A stretch of DNA of 14,848 nt from positions 1 to 14,848 of the forward strand of contig JAFPYV010000004.1 in assembly GCA_017394375.1 (NCBI GenBank). Reading direction: 5' to 3'. Below, in pieces: positions 7,835 through 14,848 of the stretch. The DNA is from a bacterium (lineage in GTDB: Bacteria > Bacillota_I > Bacilli_A > Mycoplasmatales > Mycoplasmoidaceae). The position numbers and the translations under genes were made by a program. Under the pieces are notes generated by a model. The model did not search any database. It had not been told where the DNA came from and was given only the letters and a program-made list of their open reading frames with translations. Within the stretch, counting starts at the first letter, position 1. Every line of letters begins with the position of its first letter.

Positions 7835-9248
7835 TCTTACCTTACGTAAGTCCATTTTGCTAAGTGCTCTACAAGGTAATTTATGTAAAAGTAGTACAGA
7901 AACAAGTCAATCTTTTTTATTTGATTTACTAAAAGCTGGCAACAAGTTGAACAACTATTCTAAAATAATTCATGATGGAGATACATATTGAGAATTTATA
8001 GGTGAAAGTAAAAGAGACATTTCAAATGAAATTCCATTTACAATTCCTAATAATTGAATTTGATGTCGCTTTGAAGATATTTGTGATTTTTGTATTGGAA
8101 AAACTCCCGAAAGAAAAGTTGGAAATTATTGAAATTCGAAAGATATACCATGAGTGTCAATTAGCGATTTAGTTGATAATTCCCATATATCAAATACTAA
8201 AGAATGTATTTCAAATTACGCTAAAAATAATTGTTTTTCTTTTGAACCTTTTGTAGTTGGATCAATGCTTATGAGTTTTAAATTAACGATAGGTAAAACA
8301 TCAATCGTTGATTTTCCTTGTTATTGTAATGAAGCAATTATGAAATTTGAACCATTTATTAACAACGATATTTTTAGGAAATATTTATTTTCGTTTATAG
8401 GTTTTTTATCACAAAAAATAAAAGTTACTAATGCAATTAAAGGTTCTACATTAAATAAAAAGAAATTAGCAAGGATGTTAGTTCCTCTCCCACCACTTGA
8501 AGAACAAGAAAGAATCGTTGCAAAAATAAAAAAATTAGAACCGTTAGTCAGTCAATATGAACGATTAAGGCAATCAAGCAATAATTTAGATTCTAATTTA
8601 ATTCAAAAATTACGATTATCAATTATTAAAGCAGCTATCGAAGGAACTTTGGTTAAACAAGATTTGGAAGATTTATCTGCGAAGAATTTAGTTAATGAAA
8701 TAAGCAAGGAAAAAGAAGATTCAATAAAATCAAATGATTATATAAATCAATTAGAAATTGCTAATATTAGTCATAAAAAATTATACGACATTTGCAAATT
8801 AGAAACTGGTAGTCTCGTAGTAAAAACTGAATGTGGTAGTGGTTTATATCCAGTAATTTCTGGTGGAAAAATTCCAATGGGTTTTATTGATAAATTTAAT
8901 TTTGATGGGCAAAATATAACGGTTGCGAGATGCGGTGGTGCTGGGTATGTTAGTTGGCACGAAGGAAAAATTTGAGTAAATGATAAATGCATAATTCTCA
9001 CTAAAATAAATGAAAACCTTATTTCAAAAAAATATCTTTTTTATTTTTTAATGTTTATACAAGAACAAATATACGGTTCTACTAGTGGTGTTGGCTCACC
9101 AACAATTTCATATAAAAATCTTTACAATTTGGATATTTATTTTCCTTCTTTGCCATACCAACAACAAATTGTAAAAATTTTAGATGAGTATATGGAGTTG
9201 GAAGGAGAACTTAAGGCAAAACTAGAAGCAAAAAAATATAAATTTTAG
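7824..9248 (+). CDS. hsdS: Type I restriction-modification specificity subunit S
   Basis: HsdS recognises a split DNA target, each half read by one target recognition domain (TRD), and docks two HsdM and two HsdR. In this 474-residue protein, an N-terminal helical segment (LRKSILLSALQGNL, residues 7-20) precedes TRD1 (about 78-222). A central conserved spacer follows, starting PLPPLEEQERIV (221-232) and including LRLSIIKAAIEGTL (263-276), clearly a repeat of the N-terminal segment. TRD2 covers about 315-440. The C-terminal helix begins PYQQQIVKILDEY and ends KKYKF, rather short compared with many mycoplasma HsdS tails. The start ATG 7824 overlaps hsdM by 11 nt. Only one hsdS copy is present and the two helical segments are too divergent in DNA to recombine, so specificity switching is not expected here. 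The recognition site cannot be read from sequence. Confidence 0.93.
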
Positions 9249-9267
9249 CCGAGGACATTAAAATTGG

Positions 9268-9308
9268 ACAATAATTCTTTCAAAGAAAGGAAGGATTATT
9301 GTTTTTTT
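9268..9308 (+). terminator. Terminator of the hsd operon
   Basis: ACAATAAT at 9268-9275 pairs with ATTATTGT at 9295-9302, with an inner CTTTC/GAAAG helix at 9277-9281 and 9285-9289, and is followed by a run of seven T. It lies 20 nt after the hsdS stop. Confidence 0.75.
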
Positions 9309-9598
9309 ATGTTTCAGTAATAAAAAAGCTAAATTCTTCATCAAAACTGTTAAAAAAATTACTTTTGGAATCTATTGAATTCAAGCAATGTCAAGAATTG
9401 CTAATTATCTTAACAATAGAGTTGTTGAATCTTGATTTAGTATTTAAAACAGAACTTATCTATAAACTTGATGTTAAGAAAATCTCTACAATTGAATTGC
9501 AAGATGCAATTGCTGATTATATTTTCTATTATTAAAATGTTAGAATTCAACAAAAATTAAATTTAATGACTCCAACTCAATATAGAAAATATTTATAA
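9309..9598 (+). pseudogene. Decayed 3' end of an IS3-family transposase (OrfB)
   Basis: One frame from about 9309 to 9435 reads through IQAMSRIANYLNNRVVES, the IS3 OrfB signature around its last catalytic glutamate (usual form SMSRKGN...DN...ES). A frameshift at about 9437-9443 leads to another frame reading FKTELIYKLD and ELQDAIADYIFYY. An in-frame TAA at 9533-9535 then precedes NVRIQQKLNLMTPTQYRKYL and TAA 9596-9598, the usual IS3 C terminus. The catalytic core, OrfA and the left end are missing. Homology to a living copy is supported by the minus-strand fragment at 14760-14848 (NNVRIQKKLNWMSPVQF). The 78-codon open frame at 9299-9535 is just one piece of this relic. Confidence 0.85.
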
Positions 9599-9606
9599 TA
9601 AAAAAT

Positions 9607-9638
9607 GAAATTTGAATTTTTGTCCAAATTTCATGTCC
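9607..9638 (+). repeat. IS3-family right end
   Basis: These 32 nt occur exactly, in inverse orientation, at 14717-14748, where they also follow an IS3 OrfB C terminus. The outer tip is CATGTCC. The block contains its own hairpin, TGAAATTTG / CAAATTTCA. Confidence 0.85.
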
Positions 9639-9686
9639 TACTTTAAACTCCTTTTAGAGTCGTTGCACTTGAAATTTCACTTTAGG

Positions 9687-9717
9687 GATTAGTTATTACA
9701 ATAACTTAATCATTTTT
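9687..9717 (+). terminator. Possible terminator hairpin
   Basis: GATTAGTTATT at 9687-9697 pairs with AATAACTTAATC at 9700-9711 with a single bulge, followed by a T run. It lies between the IS3 relic and the next gene, whose own promoter overlaps the T run. Confidence 0.6.
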
Positions 9718-9723
9718 TATAAT
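9718..9723 (+). promoter_or_regulatory. Candidate -10 box for the 185-residue gene
   Basis: A TATAAT lies 26 nt upstream of ATG 9750. No clear -35 box is seen because the hairpin occupies that region. A weak purine stretch AGAAAG at 9731-9736 is too far from the ATG to be a convincing ribosome site. Confidence 0.35.
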
Positions 9724-9749
9724 AATAACAAGAAAGATAATTAAACAAA

Positions 9750-10307
9750 ATGAAATACCAAGATTATTTAACTAAATTAAATGAATTATTTACCTTAGAT
9801 CATGAATTAATTCTTATTTATAAAAATGAAGTTGATTCACCTGGCGAAGAAATGCCATTTGTTATTAAAGAAAAAGATTATTACAAAATAAATCTTGCAT
9901 ATCAAAGGTTCACTGGCTTGGAAATGTTCTATAAAAATCGTAAAAAAACTAAACTAGAAGATATTGATAAAAGTAAATTATCAATTAAACAAACATTATT
10001 GATTATTAAAAATTTAGTAGACACTTTATTTGTTAGAATCAAGTGTTTAGAAGAAATGAAGAAAACCTTTGATTCAAAATTAAAAGCAAAAGCAGTGGTT
10101 AAACAAACTACAAAAGCCATGAATCACTTTAAGAAAGTTTATTTACAAGCAAGAGCACTAACTGAAGCATTAAATCTTACTTATAATGACGATTTAAGCA
10201 TGATGAGTTTTGGTTTAAATTTAATTGATGATCAACCAATTGATTCAATTAATTTTGATAAGGTTTTAATTAGTAATGAATGAATTAAGATGCTAGAAGA
10301 TTATTAG
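9750..10307 (+). CDS. Hypothetical protein, 185 residues
   Basis: The gene opens at ATG 9750 and, with one TGA tryptophan at 10281, closes at TAG 10305-10307, giving 185 residues ending EWIKMLEDY. No signal peptide or membrane segment is visible, so it is probably cytoplasmic. It is rich in lysine, leucine and isoleucine. The middle (about 70-140) looks strongly helical with charged repeats (SKLSIKQTLLIIKNLVDTL, then KKTFDSKLKAKAVVK), compatible with a coiled coil or helical bundle. I do not recognise the family and no catalytic motif stands out. It sits alone between the IS3 relic and a long non-coding stretch. The intact frame through a decayed neighbourhood suggests it is a real gene. Confidence 0.7.
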
Positions 10308-10472
10308 TTATTAGTGATTAATAAACCAAAATATCTAAATGTAAAGAGAATTTCAAGATCACAAAAAAATAATAATTATTGCTATTTTTAATTTAAATAA
10401 AAAGATAGTGAAAAGAAATTTAACATCTCAATTCAAATTATCAAATTAACTAACCTTGAAAATAAATACCTT

Positions 10473-10516
10473 TTTTAGTTGTCATTTTAGTGACACCTAC
10501 AATTTTGAAAATCTCC
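10473..10516 (-). mobile_element. Possible relic of an ISLre2-type left end
   Basis: Read on the opposite strand this resembles the left terminal repeat at 13002-13060. The shared blocks are TTTTAGTTGTCATT, then TACAATTTT, then a CTCC tip. Several bases between the blocks are missing. The match is short and AT-rich, so it is tentative. Confidence 0.35.
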
Positions 10517-10653
10517 TTTTTAATATTACAAATCATTAAAATGTTTTTTATATATGCTATTTGCAATTACATAAAAATTTGATTTCATATATAAGCATAA
10601 AAAATAATTGTAAAAAAACTTCTTTTATCACTACATGATCCACTTAAAAATAA

Positions 10654-10678
10654 TAAATTTGTTGTCATTACAAATTTA
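10654..10678 (+). repeat. 9-bp inverted repeat
   Basis: TAAATTTGT at 10654-10662 and ACAAATTTA at 10670-10678 pair perfectly around a 7-nt spacer. There is no T tail, so it is not a terminator. It lies about 55 nt upstream of the next promoter and could be a protein-binding site. Confidence 0.4.
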
Positions 10679-10711
10679 GAAATTAACGTTTTAACATTCT
10701 CCATCACATGA

Positions 10712-10738
10712 TTAGAACATTTTGTTCTAAAATATAAT
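10712..10738 (+). promoter_or_regulatory. Promoter with operator-like palindrome for the lipoprotein-like gene
   Basis: TATAAT at 10733-10738 is a perfect -10 box, 58 nt before the ATG. Directly upstream lies a perfect 8-bp inverted repeat, TTAGAACA (10712-10719) TTT TGTTCTAA (10723-10730), covering the -35 position. This is where a dimeric repressor would block polymerase. No matching regulator gene is visible in the window. Confidence 0.5.
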
Positions 10739-10795
10739 AGATTTAGTGTATCTTATTTGTCTAAAATAAATAAAAGAAACCAAAAGGAGAAATAT

Positions 10796-11962
10796 ATGAA
10801 AAAACATCATAAAAAAATTTTATTTATTACTTTAGCATCTATTTTAGGGATTGGTGCTATTGGTGCTGGTACTATCGTTGGATGCATAAATGCAAATTTA
10901 ACTCAAAATTCGACAAATATTACGTTAACTGAAACTAATAATTCTCATCAAGATGAATTTGAAAAATTAACCGATAATAAAAATATTAAAATAAAAAAAT
11001 CCTTGTTTAGTAATTTTAAAATTTCAAAATACGAAAACGTATTTAACAATATTGGTGAATCAAAAAAAGATGCAGTTTTTTTAGCAACTAAAAATAATCC
11101 CACACCAGTATTAACCACACCTGAAAAAGAAAAAGTGGATTCAGTGTTTGACTCATCGCTAATACATATTAAAAAATATGGTTTATCTTCTTCCTATGTG
11201 AACAAAGTTTTTGAAAAATATCATGTTAGTTATAAAGACTATCATGAAATTAGCACATTTGTTCAAAAAACAAGCAAAACTGCAACAACCATATCAGAAG
11301 ATAAGGACAATAATCAACAATCTATTCTTAATTCCCAAAGTACATTAATTTCAATTCCTCACAATGTTGTGATGGATGCAAATAATTTTAATTCATATTT
11401 CAATAGTATTTTTCTTGGTAAATTAAACTCTTATACTTCAACTTTGTACGATGTTGCATGTGCGAGTGCAGTAGCTACAGCAGTTAGCACTGCAGCTGCT
11501 ATTTCATATTGAGCATGTTCATGATTCTTTGGAATAAGCGTTCCAGATGCAATAGCCGCATCAGCAAATGCAGTTGTGGATATGGTCAATTGTGCTTTAC
11601 TCTGACATCAATATGAAGGAATTAACACTCTTAACGACAAAATAACTCGTCTTGAAAGTAAAATTATTGATCCAATTGTACGTGGATATGGTTGAAAAAA
11701 TATTCGACAAAAAATCACCACCGATATTAATTACTTACTAGGTGATTATAATATTGATTTTAGTAATGCACCTGCAGTAAGAGCTGAATGTATTAGTGAA
11801 CAAACAGCTGCATCGTTAGCAGAATGAGCTGTACCAGCTTTAGGTGCACTTGATATCATTAGCACATTATTAAATATTTCAATTTTTGTAGCAACATCTT
11901 CTGCTGAATCGTACTTTAGTACTTCTTTAGCTACTTTATGTTGAGCAATTGAAGATTTTTAA
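10796..11962 (+). CDS. Lipoprotein-like exported protein with hydrophobic C-terminal half
   Basis: I chose ATG 10796 because AAGGAG lies at 10784-10789, 6 nt ahead, and the protein then starts MKKHHKK, a typical signal start; the open frame itself extends to TTG 10757. A hydrophobic segment (about 8-29) ends in IVGC, a lipobox-like site with Cys30. The 388-residue protein would thus be exported and probably lipid-anchored. Residues 31-230 are polar and rich in Asn, Ser, Thr and Lys. Residues about 230-280 form alanine-rich, membrane-compatible helices (ASAVATAVSTAAAISY, then AIAASANAVVDMV). A second hydrophobic region near 355-385 includes ALDIISTLLNISIFVA. No family is recognised. Five or more TGA tryptophans occur. 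The next gene begins one base after its stop, so the two are co-transcribed and probably cooperate. A membrane-inserting surface factor is possible, but that is a guess. Confidence 0.85.
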
Positions 11963-11963
11963 A

Positions 11964-12764
11964 ATGAAAGAGTACCAAGTCAATTTTCAAACTTATCAAA
12001 ATTTTTTAGTCCAAACCAAAGATATTTTTAATGGAAATTATGCAATTAAAATAGAGCCAGTCAAAGATTTTGAAAAAAATTTTTCAAATGAAAATGCTAA
12101 AGCTTTTAAATTTACAAAATATCGATTAATTGCATTCTTATTAGTATTGTTAGTTGCAGGGATAATAATCATGACTCCCGTAATTATTGGACTAATATTT
12201 TTTGCTTCACCCCCTTCGACTCCAAATTATAATGTTATCTCAGTCATTGCATGACCATTATGTTTGGTTCCAATTTTACTTACTCCATTTATTACTTGAG
12301 TACTTGCTCAAATATTTTGAAAATTGATTTATTCTGACTTTGATGTTTATAAAAAGATCGTCATTGAATTAGTTGACCACCAAACAATCGATTTTGCAAA
12401 ATTTTGTCAATTTCCGTGTGCGATTGGTTTATTAATGACGACTTCTCGACGTGGCCTTTCTTACAAAATAAATCATACTAACATGAGCAATGAAATGCTA
12501 CTTAATCAATATTATCAAGAATTATTGCAAGACATAAATGATAATATAAAAGTAAACCATAACCAAATTGTTCACCAAATAAGTGCTAATATTCAAGACT
12601 GTGATTACTCATTAATTGTAGGAATGTTTGGCAATGCAACTTGAAGGGTAAAAATTCGACCTGGTTTTAGTCTTAGCAAATATTATTATTTTTGTGCAGC
12701 GATTTACAAAAACTATTGGGATTTACAAAATCCACCTTCTGACATGGATCAGTTAATTTTTTAA
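11964..12764 (+). CDS. Membrane protein, partner of the lipoprotein-like gene
   Basis: ATG 11964 follows the preceding TAA with a single base between. No ribosome site is available except within the end of the upstream gene, so translation is probably coupled to it. The frame passes several TGA tryptophans to TAA 12762-12764, giving 266 residues. Residues 1-52 are soluble. Two long hydrophobic segments follow (about 53-80, LIAFLLVLLVAGIIIMTPVI and onward; and about 90-118, PLCLVPILLTPFITWVLAQI). The remaining 145 residues form a soluble domain with conserved-looking stretches (FGNATWRVKIRPGFSLSKY). There is no signal peptide. The architecture is a two-span inner membrane protein with both large parts on the same side, most likely cytoplasmic. 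The family is not recognised. Pairing with a hydrophobic exported protein leaves open an anchor, transport or protection role. Confidence 0.8.
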
Positions 12765-12829
12765 TTATCACAATAGTGTTGCTAAAAATTATTAATCAAA
12801 TATCTTAAAGTAACAATCACATCTAAATT

Positions 12830-12871
12830 AAGCAATAATGCTTTTTTCAAGAAAGGATTACTGCTTTTTTT
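12830..12871 (+). terminator. Terminator of the two-gene operon
   Basis: AAGCAATAATGCTTT (from 12830) pairs with AAAGGATTACTGCTT with one wobble and one mismatch, followed by seven T. It lies 66 nt after the membrane protein stop. The 3' arm resembles that of the terminator at 9268-9308. Confidence 0.75.
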
Positions 12872-13037
12872 ATGCAACGCAATTAAAAATAGCACAAAGA
12901 ATAAAATTGTGCAAAATTTATAAATCATTATTTAAGTGCTGAAATTAAAATTGCAATATTTATTTTTGCATTTATATCTTCTTAAGAATTACAAAAAATT
13001 AGGGAGACATAAAAAATTGTATATATCTCTAAAAATT

Positions 13038-13071
13038 AACACTAATGGCAACTAAAATGGTTGTCATTTTT
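13038..13071 (+). repeat. Hairpin inside the element's left end
   Basis: AATGGCAAC and GGTTGTCATT flank TAAAAT and can pair with one wobble, followed by T residues, shortly before the transposase -10 box. Such a hairpin could stop transcription entering from outside, a common safeguard in insertion sequences. Confidence 0.45.
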
Positions 13072-13109
13072 TTATAATTATTTGTGATTAATAAAAAAGG
13101 AGCAATTTT

Positions 13110-14273
13110 ATGATAAAAATAATAGATAAAAAAACTAATAAAGAAATAGAAAATGAGAAAGATCCAAAGAAGAAAATGCTGCTTCAAGAAGACTTTGATT
13201 GGTATTTAACATACGATAAAAAAAGATACGATTATGTTCTAAGACGGGAAAGAAAATTTATGTATGAGAAGCATTTAATTTGTATTAAACGCCGTTGCTA
13301 TTACGATAGATTAAATAATGAATATGTGTACCCACTAGATGAATCGTTAAAAATTGAAAAATATCAACACATTTCAAATAAGGATAAACAAGCAGTGGTA
13401 GAAATGGTTGCGATAAAGAAAATGACTTTTAATCAAGTCAAAGCAGCGTTTGAAAACCACATTTCTACTGCTACCATTCATAACTTGATAAAAAGTCAAA
13501 TTCCAAATATCATTACTTATTCTATCACTAATCCACAATTATTTAAATTTATTTACATTGATATTGATGATACATATTTGTGCTTAAGAATTAATAACAA
13601 GGGTGTTAAATATAAATTTAAAGTCATCCATTTCTATCAAGATTATGATACTCTAAATAAGAAATTTATTAACGAAATAAAGATGTTAATTGTTACAAAG
13701 TGCAATGCTCTTGAAATTGATGATAAAAGTTTGACTTTGAAGCAAATTAACGCAGTTATTGCTCAAAACTACGGGGATAGATGCAATTTTAAGGTTTATG
13801 TAAGTAGTGATGGAGCAAGAGATTTAAAGGCAATTGCTGAAAGACTAAATGCAACGCATGCTCTTGATAGATTTCATGCTTTAAGTTGAATCGAACATAC
13901 ATTTAAAACTGAACAATTAAAACAAATCAATTGATTGCTAAACAATTCTGCTAATAAGCATTCTCACAAAATCAATTTGAAAAAGCAAATTCTAGAATTA
14001 GTTCTTGCAGGTAAAATTGATGAAGCAATTTGCAAGTTAACGAACCTTAAGGAAAAATATCCATTTAGTGTGCATCAAATTAATGCATTAATTAGATATC
14101 TCAGTCACAACAAAGAAAGTATTATGACTTGACAAGATCCTAATTATTATGGAAGTTTCACAGAAACATATTGCCAAGAATTAGTTAAAAGTTATTTTGG
14201 AAATGTTGGAAGGTGTTTTTCTAAAATAACTTTTATCAAAATGCTGCAAGCTAATTGCATGGTAGTATTTTAA
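13110..14273 (+). CDS. ISLre2/UPF0236-family transposase
   Basis: This 387-residue protein resembles the UPF0236 (ISLre2, Mbov_0401-like) transposases common in mycoplasma mobile elements. The acidic residues expected for a DDE-type enzyme are visible in YIDIDDTY (D151, D153, D154), SSDGARDLK (D234) and ALDRFHAL (D253), and GSFTETY near the C terminus supplies a glutamate. The RFH motif after the aspartate is typical of the family. Residues 85-130 (KDKQAVVEMVAIKKMTFNQV and onward) look like a helix-turn-helix DNA-binding part. GGAG at 13099-13102 lies 7 nt before ATG 13110, and TATAAT at 13073-13078 may be the -10 box. Three TGA tryptophans are used (13887, 13932, 14130). At 387 residues it is shorter than many firmicute relatives (about 450 or more), but the end looks natural. 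Assignment is from recall of family pattern, not from a search. Confidence 0.85.
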
Positions 14274-14380
14274 TGAAAGTTTAAGTTAGCAAATTTATTC
14301 ACTATTTATAAAATTGCATCCAAAAAAATTTCTCGTTTTTAGTCTTCTAATCTTTTGATAATTAAGTAAAAAAATCGCAC

Positions 14381-14415
14381 AAAAATTAAGAAATTTTCTT
14401 CTTAATTGATTTTGT
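14381..14415 (+). terminator. Hairpin after the transposase gene
   Basis: ATTAAGAA at 14385-14392 pairs with TTCTTAAT at 14399-14406 around a 6-nt loop; the following T content is modest (TGATTTTGTTG). A similar hairpin lies in the end relic at 59-81, so it belongs to the element and probably ends transposase transcription. Confidence 0.5.
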
Positions 14416-14421
14416 TGTATA

Positions 14422-14448
14422 CTAAAAAATATCACGATTATTTTTTAG
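14422..14448 (+). repeat. 10-bp perfect inverted repeat near the element's right end
   Basis: CTAAAAAATA at 14422-14431 and TATTTTTTAG at 14439-14448 pair around TCACGAT. The relic at 164-288 keeps a degenerate version, so it is an ancestral part of the element end. It may help transposase binding or termination. Confidence 0.6.
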
Positions 14449-14525
14449 TTTTTGATATCATATTTTCAGCTGTCATTAAAGACATATATACAAAAATTTA
14501 TGTGTCCCTTTTTGTTTTTTAATGT

Positions 14526-14707
14526 TTAATTAAGTTTAGATTTATATGTGTAAACTAAATAATCATATAATGCATGTTCTCAGTCACTGTCATTATAACA
14601 ACTACATTCAAAATTTCAACCTGGATCATACATCAAATCATTAATTGCTGCTTGGATTGGGACCATCAGGTCATAAATATCATCAAGGCAACTAAGATCA
14701 ATAATTA
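14526..14707 (-). pseudogene. 3' remnant of an unknown gene, cut by an IS3 element
   Basis: On the minus strand, a frame with TGA tryptophans runs from about 14707 down to TAA at 14528-14526, giving about 60 residues. The sequence reads LDDIYDLMVPIQAAINDLMY, then DPGWNFECSCYNDSDWEHAL, then YDYLVYTYKSKLN. The aromatic- and cysteine-rich, well-mixed composition is clearly protein-like. There is no start codon: the frame meets a TAA next to the IS3 right end at 14717, so the IS3 element inserted into this gene and the upstream part should lie beyond it, outside the window. The family is not recognised. Its stop lies only 17 nt from the ISLre2 right tip. Confidence 0.6.
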
Positions 14708-14716
14708 TTTAAACTG

Positions 14717-14748
14717 GGACATGAAATTTGGACAAAAATTCAAATTTC
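14717..14748 (-). repeat. IS3-family right end, inverse copy
   Basis: Exact reverse complement of 9607-9638. Here it lies on the minus strand downstream of the OrfB fragment at 14760-14848 and its outer tip faces the interrupted gene at 14526-14707. Confidence 0.85.
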
Positions 14749-14759
14749 GTGTTTTTTTA

Positions 14760-14848
14760 TTATAATTGATTTCTAAATTGAACTGGACTCATTCAGTTCA
14801 ATTTTTTTTGAATTCGAACATTATTGTAATAATCAATGTAATTAGCAA
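14760..14848 (-). CDS. IS3-family transposase OrfB, C-terminal end, cut by the window edge
   Basis: The minus-strand frame ends at TAA 14762-14760 and reads ANYIDYYNNVRIQKKLNWMS followed by PVQFRNQL. This is the highly typical IS3 OrfB C terminus (YYN-NVRIQ-KL). It has no frameshift within the 89 nt visible, unlike the related relic at 9309-9598, so it may belong to an intact element extending past the window. It is followed by the right terminal repeat 12 nt after the stop. Tryptophan is encoded by TGA. Confidence 0.8.

Larger units (their letters stand above)
10308..10756 (+). other. 450-nt non-coding stretch
   Basis: No protein-like reading frame was found on either strand. It holds a partial ISLre2-type end relic (10473-10516), a hairpin TTATATATG / CATATATAA (10549-10557 and 10588-10596), a 9-bp inverted repeat at 10654-10678, and the promoter of the next gene at its end. 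The remainder is featureless AT-rich DNA. Confidence 0.6.
13002..14508 (+). mobile_element. ISLre2/UPF0236-type insertion element, apparently complete
   Basis: A transposase gene is flanked by long imperfect inverted repeats. The left tip is GGGAGACATAAAAAATTG from 13002. The right tip, read inward on the other strand from 14508, is GGGACACATAAATTTTTG. Both continue with a TTGTATATAT block and a later TGRCARCT block for about 50 nt. The total length is 1507 bp, normal for this group. No clear target duplication is seen next to the tips, so the exact ends may be off by some bases or the element may have rearranged. Related end relics occur at 1-81, 164-288 and possibly 10473-10516, showing repeated activity. 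Confidence 0.75.

Noticed and set aside
7824..9248. Phase-variable hsdS locus with inverted hsdS copies
   Set aside because: Only one hsdS is present, with no silent cassette, recombinase gene or identical inverted repeats in the window.
10714..10728. LexA/SOS box in the palindrome before the lipoprotein-like gene
   Set aside because: GAAC and GTTC are 5 nt apart, while the Gram-positive SOS box needs 4, and mollicutes usually lack LexA.
13002..14508. Integrative conjugative element, because related transposase-like proteins are found in mycoplasma ICEs
   Set aside because: No conjugation genes such as TraE, TraG or VirB4-type ATPases are in the window; only the transposase and its ends are visible.
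14574..14765. Plus-strand frame of 63 codons
   Set aside because: It runs across the minus-strand gene remnant, the IS3 right end and the start of the opposite OrfB fragment, so it cannot be one gene.

Overview
The window is a very AT-rich accessory segment of a mollicute (Mycoplasma-type) genome. UGA must be read as tryptophan: hsdR, hsdM, hsdS, the helicase gene, the lipoprotein-like gene and the transposase gene all stay open through many TGA codons and are cut to pieces under the standard code. I cannot name the species. No rRNA, tRNA or CRISPR array was recognised.

Layout. (1) 1-1720 is decayed: two relics of ISLre2-type element ends (1-81 and 164-288), the 3' part of a membrane protein gene, a GC-rich islet followed by a strong terminator (a possible small RNA), and two frameshifted pseudogenes, the second clearly a former membrane protein. 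(2) 1888-3818 holds a gene for a PD-(D/E)XK nuclease-like domain joined to an SF1 helicase, broken only by one in-frame TAA at codon 153. (3) 3972-9248 is a complete type I restriction-modification operon in the order hsdR-hsdM-hsdS, closed by a hairpin. (4) 9309-9638 is the decayed 3' end of an IS3-family element. (5) 9750-12764 carries an unrecognised 185-residue protein, then a tightly coupled pair: a lipoprotein-like exported protein with a hydrophobic C-terminal half and a membrane protein. (6) 13002-14508 is an apparently complete ISLre2/UPF0236 element with long imperfect terminal inverted repeats. (7) 14526-14848 holds the minus-strand 3' remnant of an unknown gene, interrupted by a second IS3-family element that runs off the window.

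How the parts work together. HsdM and HsdS form a site-specific adenine methyltransferase and, with HsdR, a restriction complex. The nuclease-helicase fusion just upstream is a plausible second anti-invader gene, so 1.9-9.3 kb reads as a small defence island. The island is bordered by insertion-sequence material on both sides. The stretch from 9639 to 14716 lies between two identical 32-nt IS3 right ends in inverted orientation, so it could be inverted by recombination. The most interesting candidates are the nuclease-helicase gene with its clean internal stop, the lipoprotein/membrane protein pair behind an operator-like palindrome, and the GC islet with its terminator.
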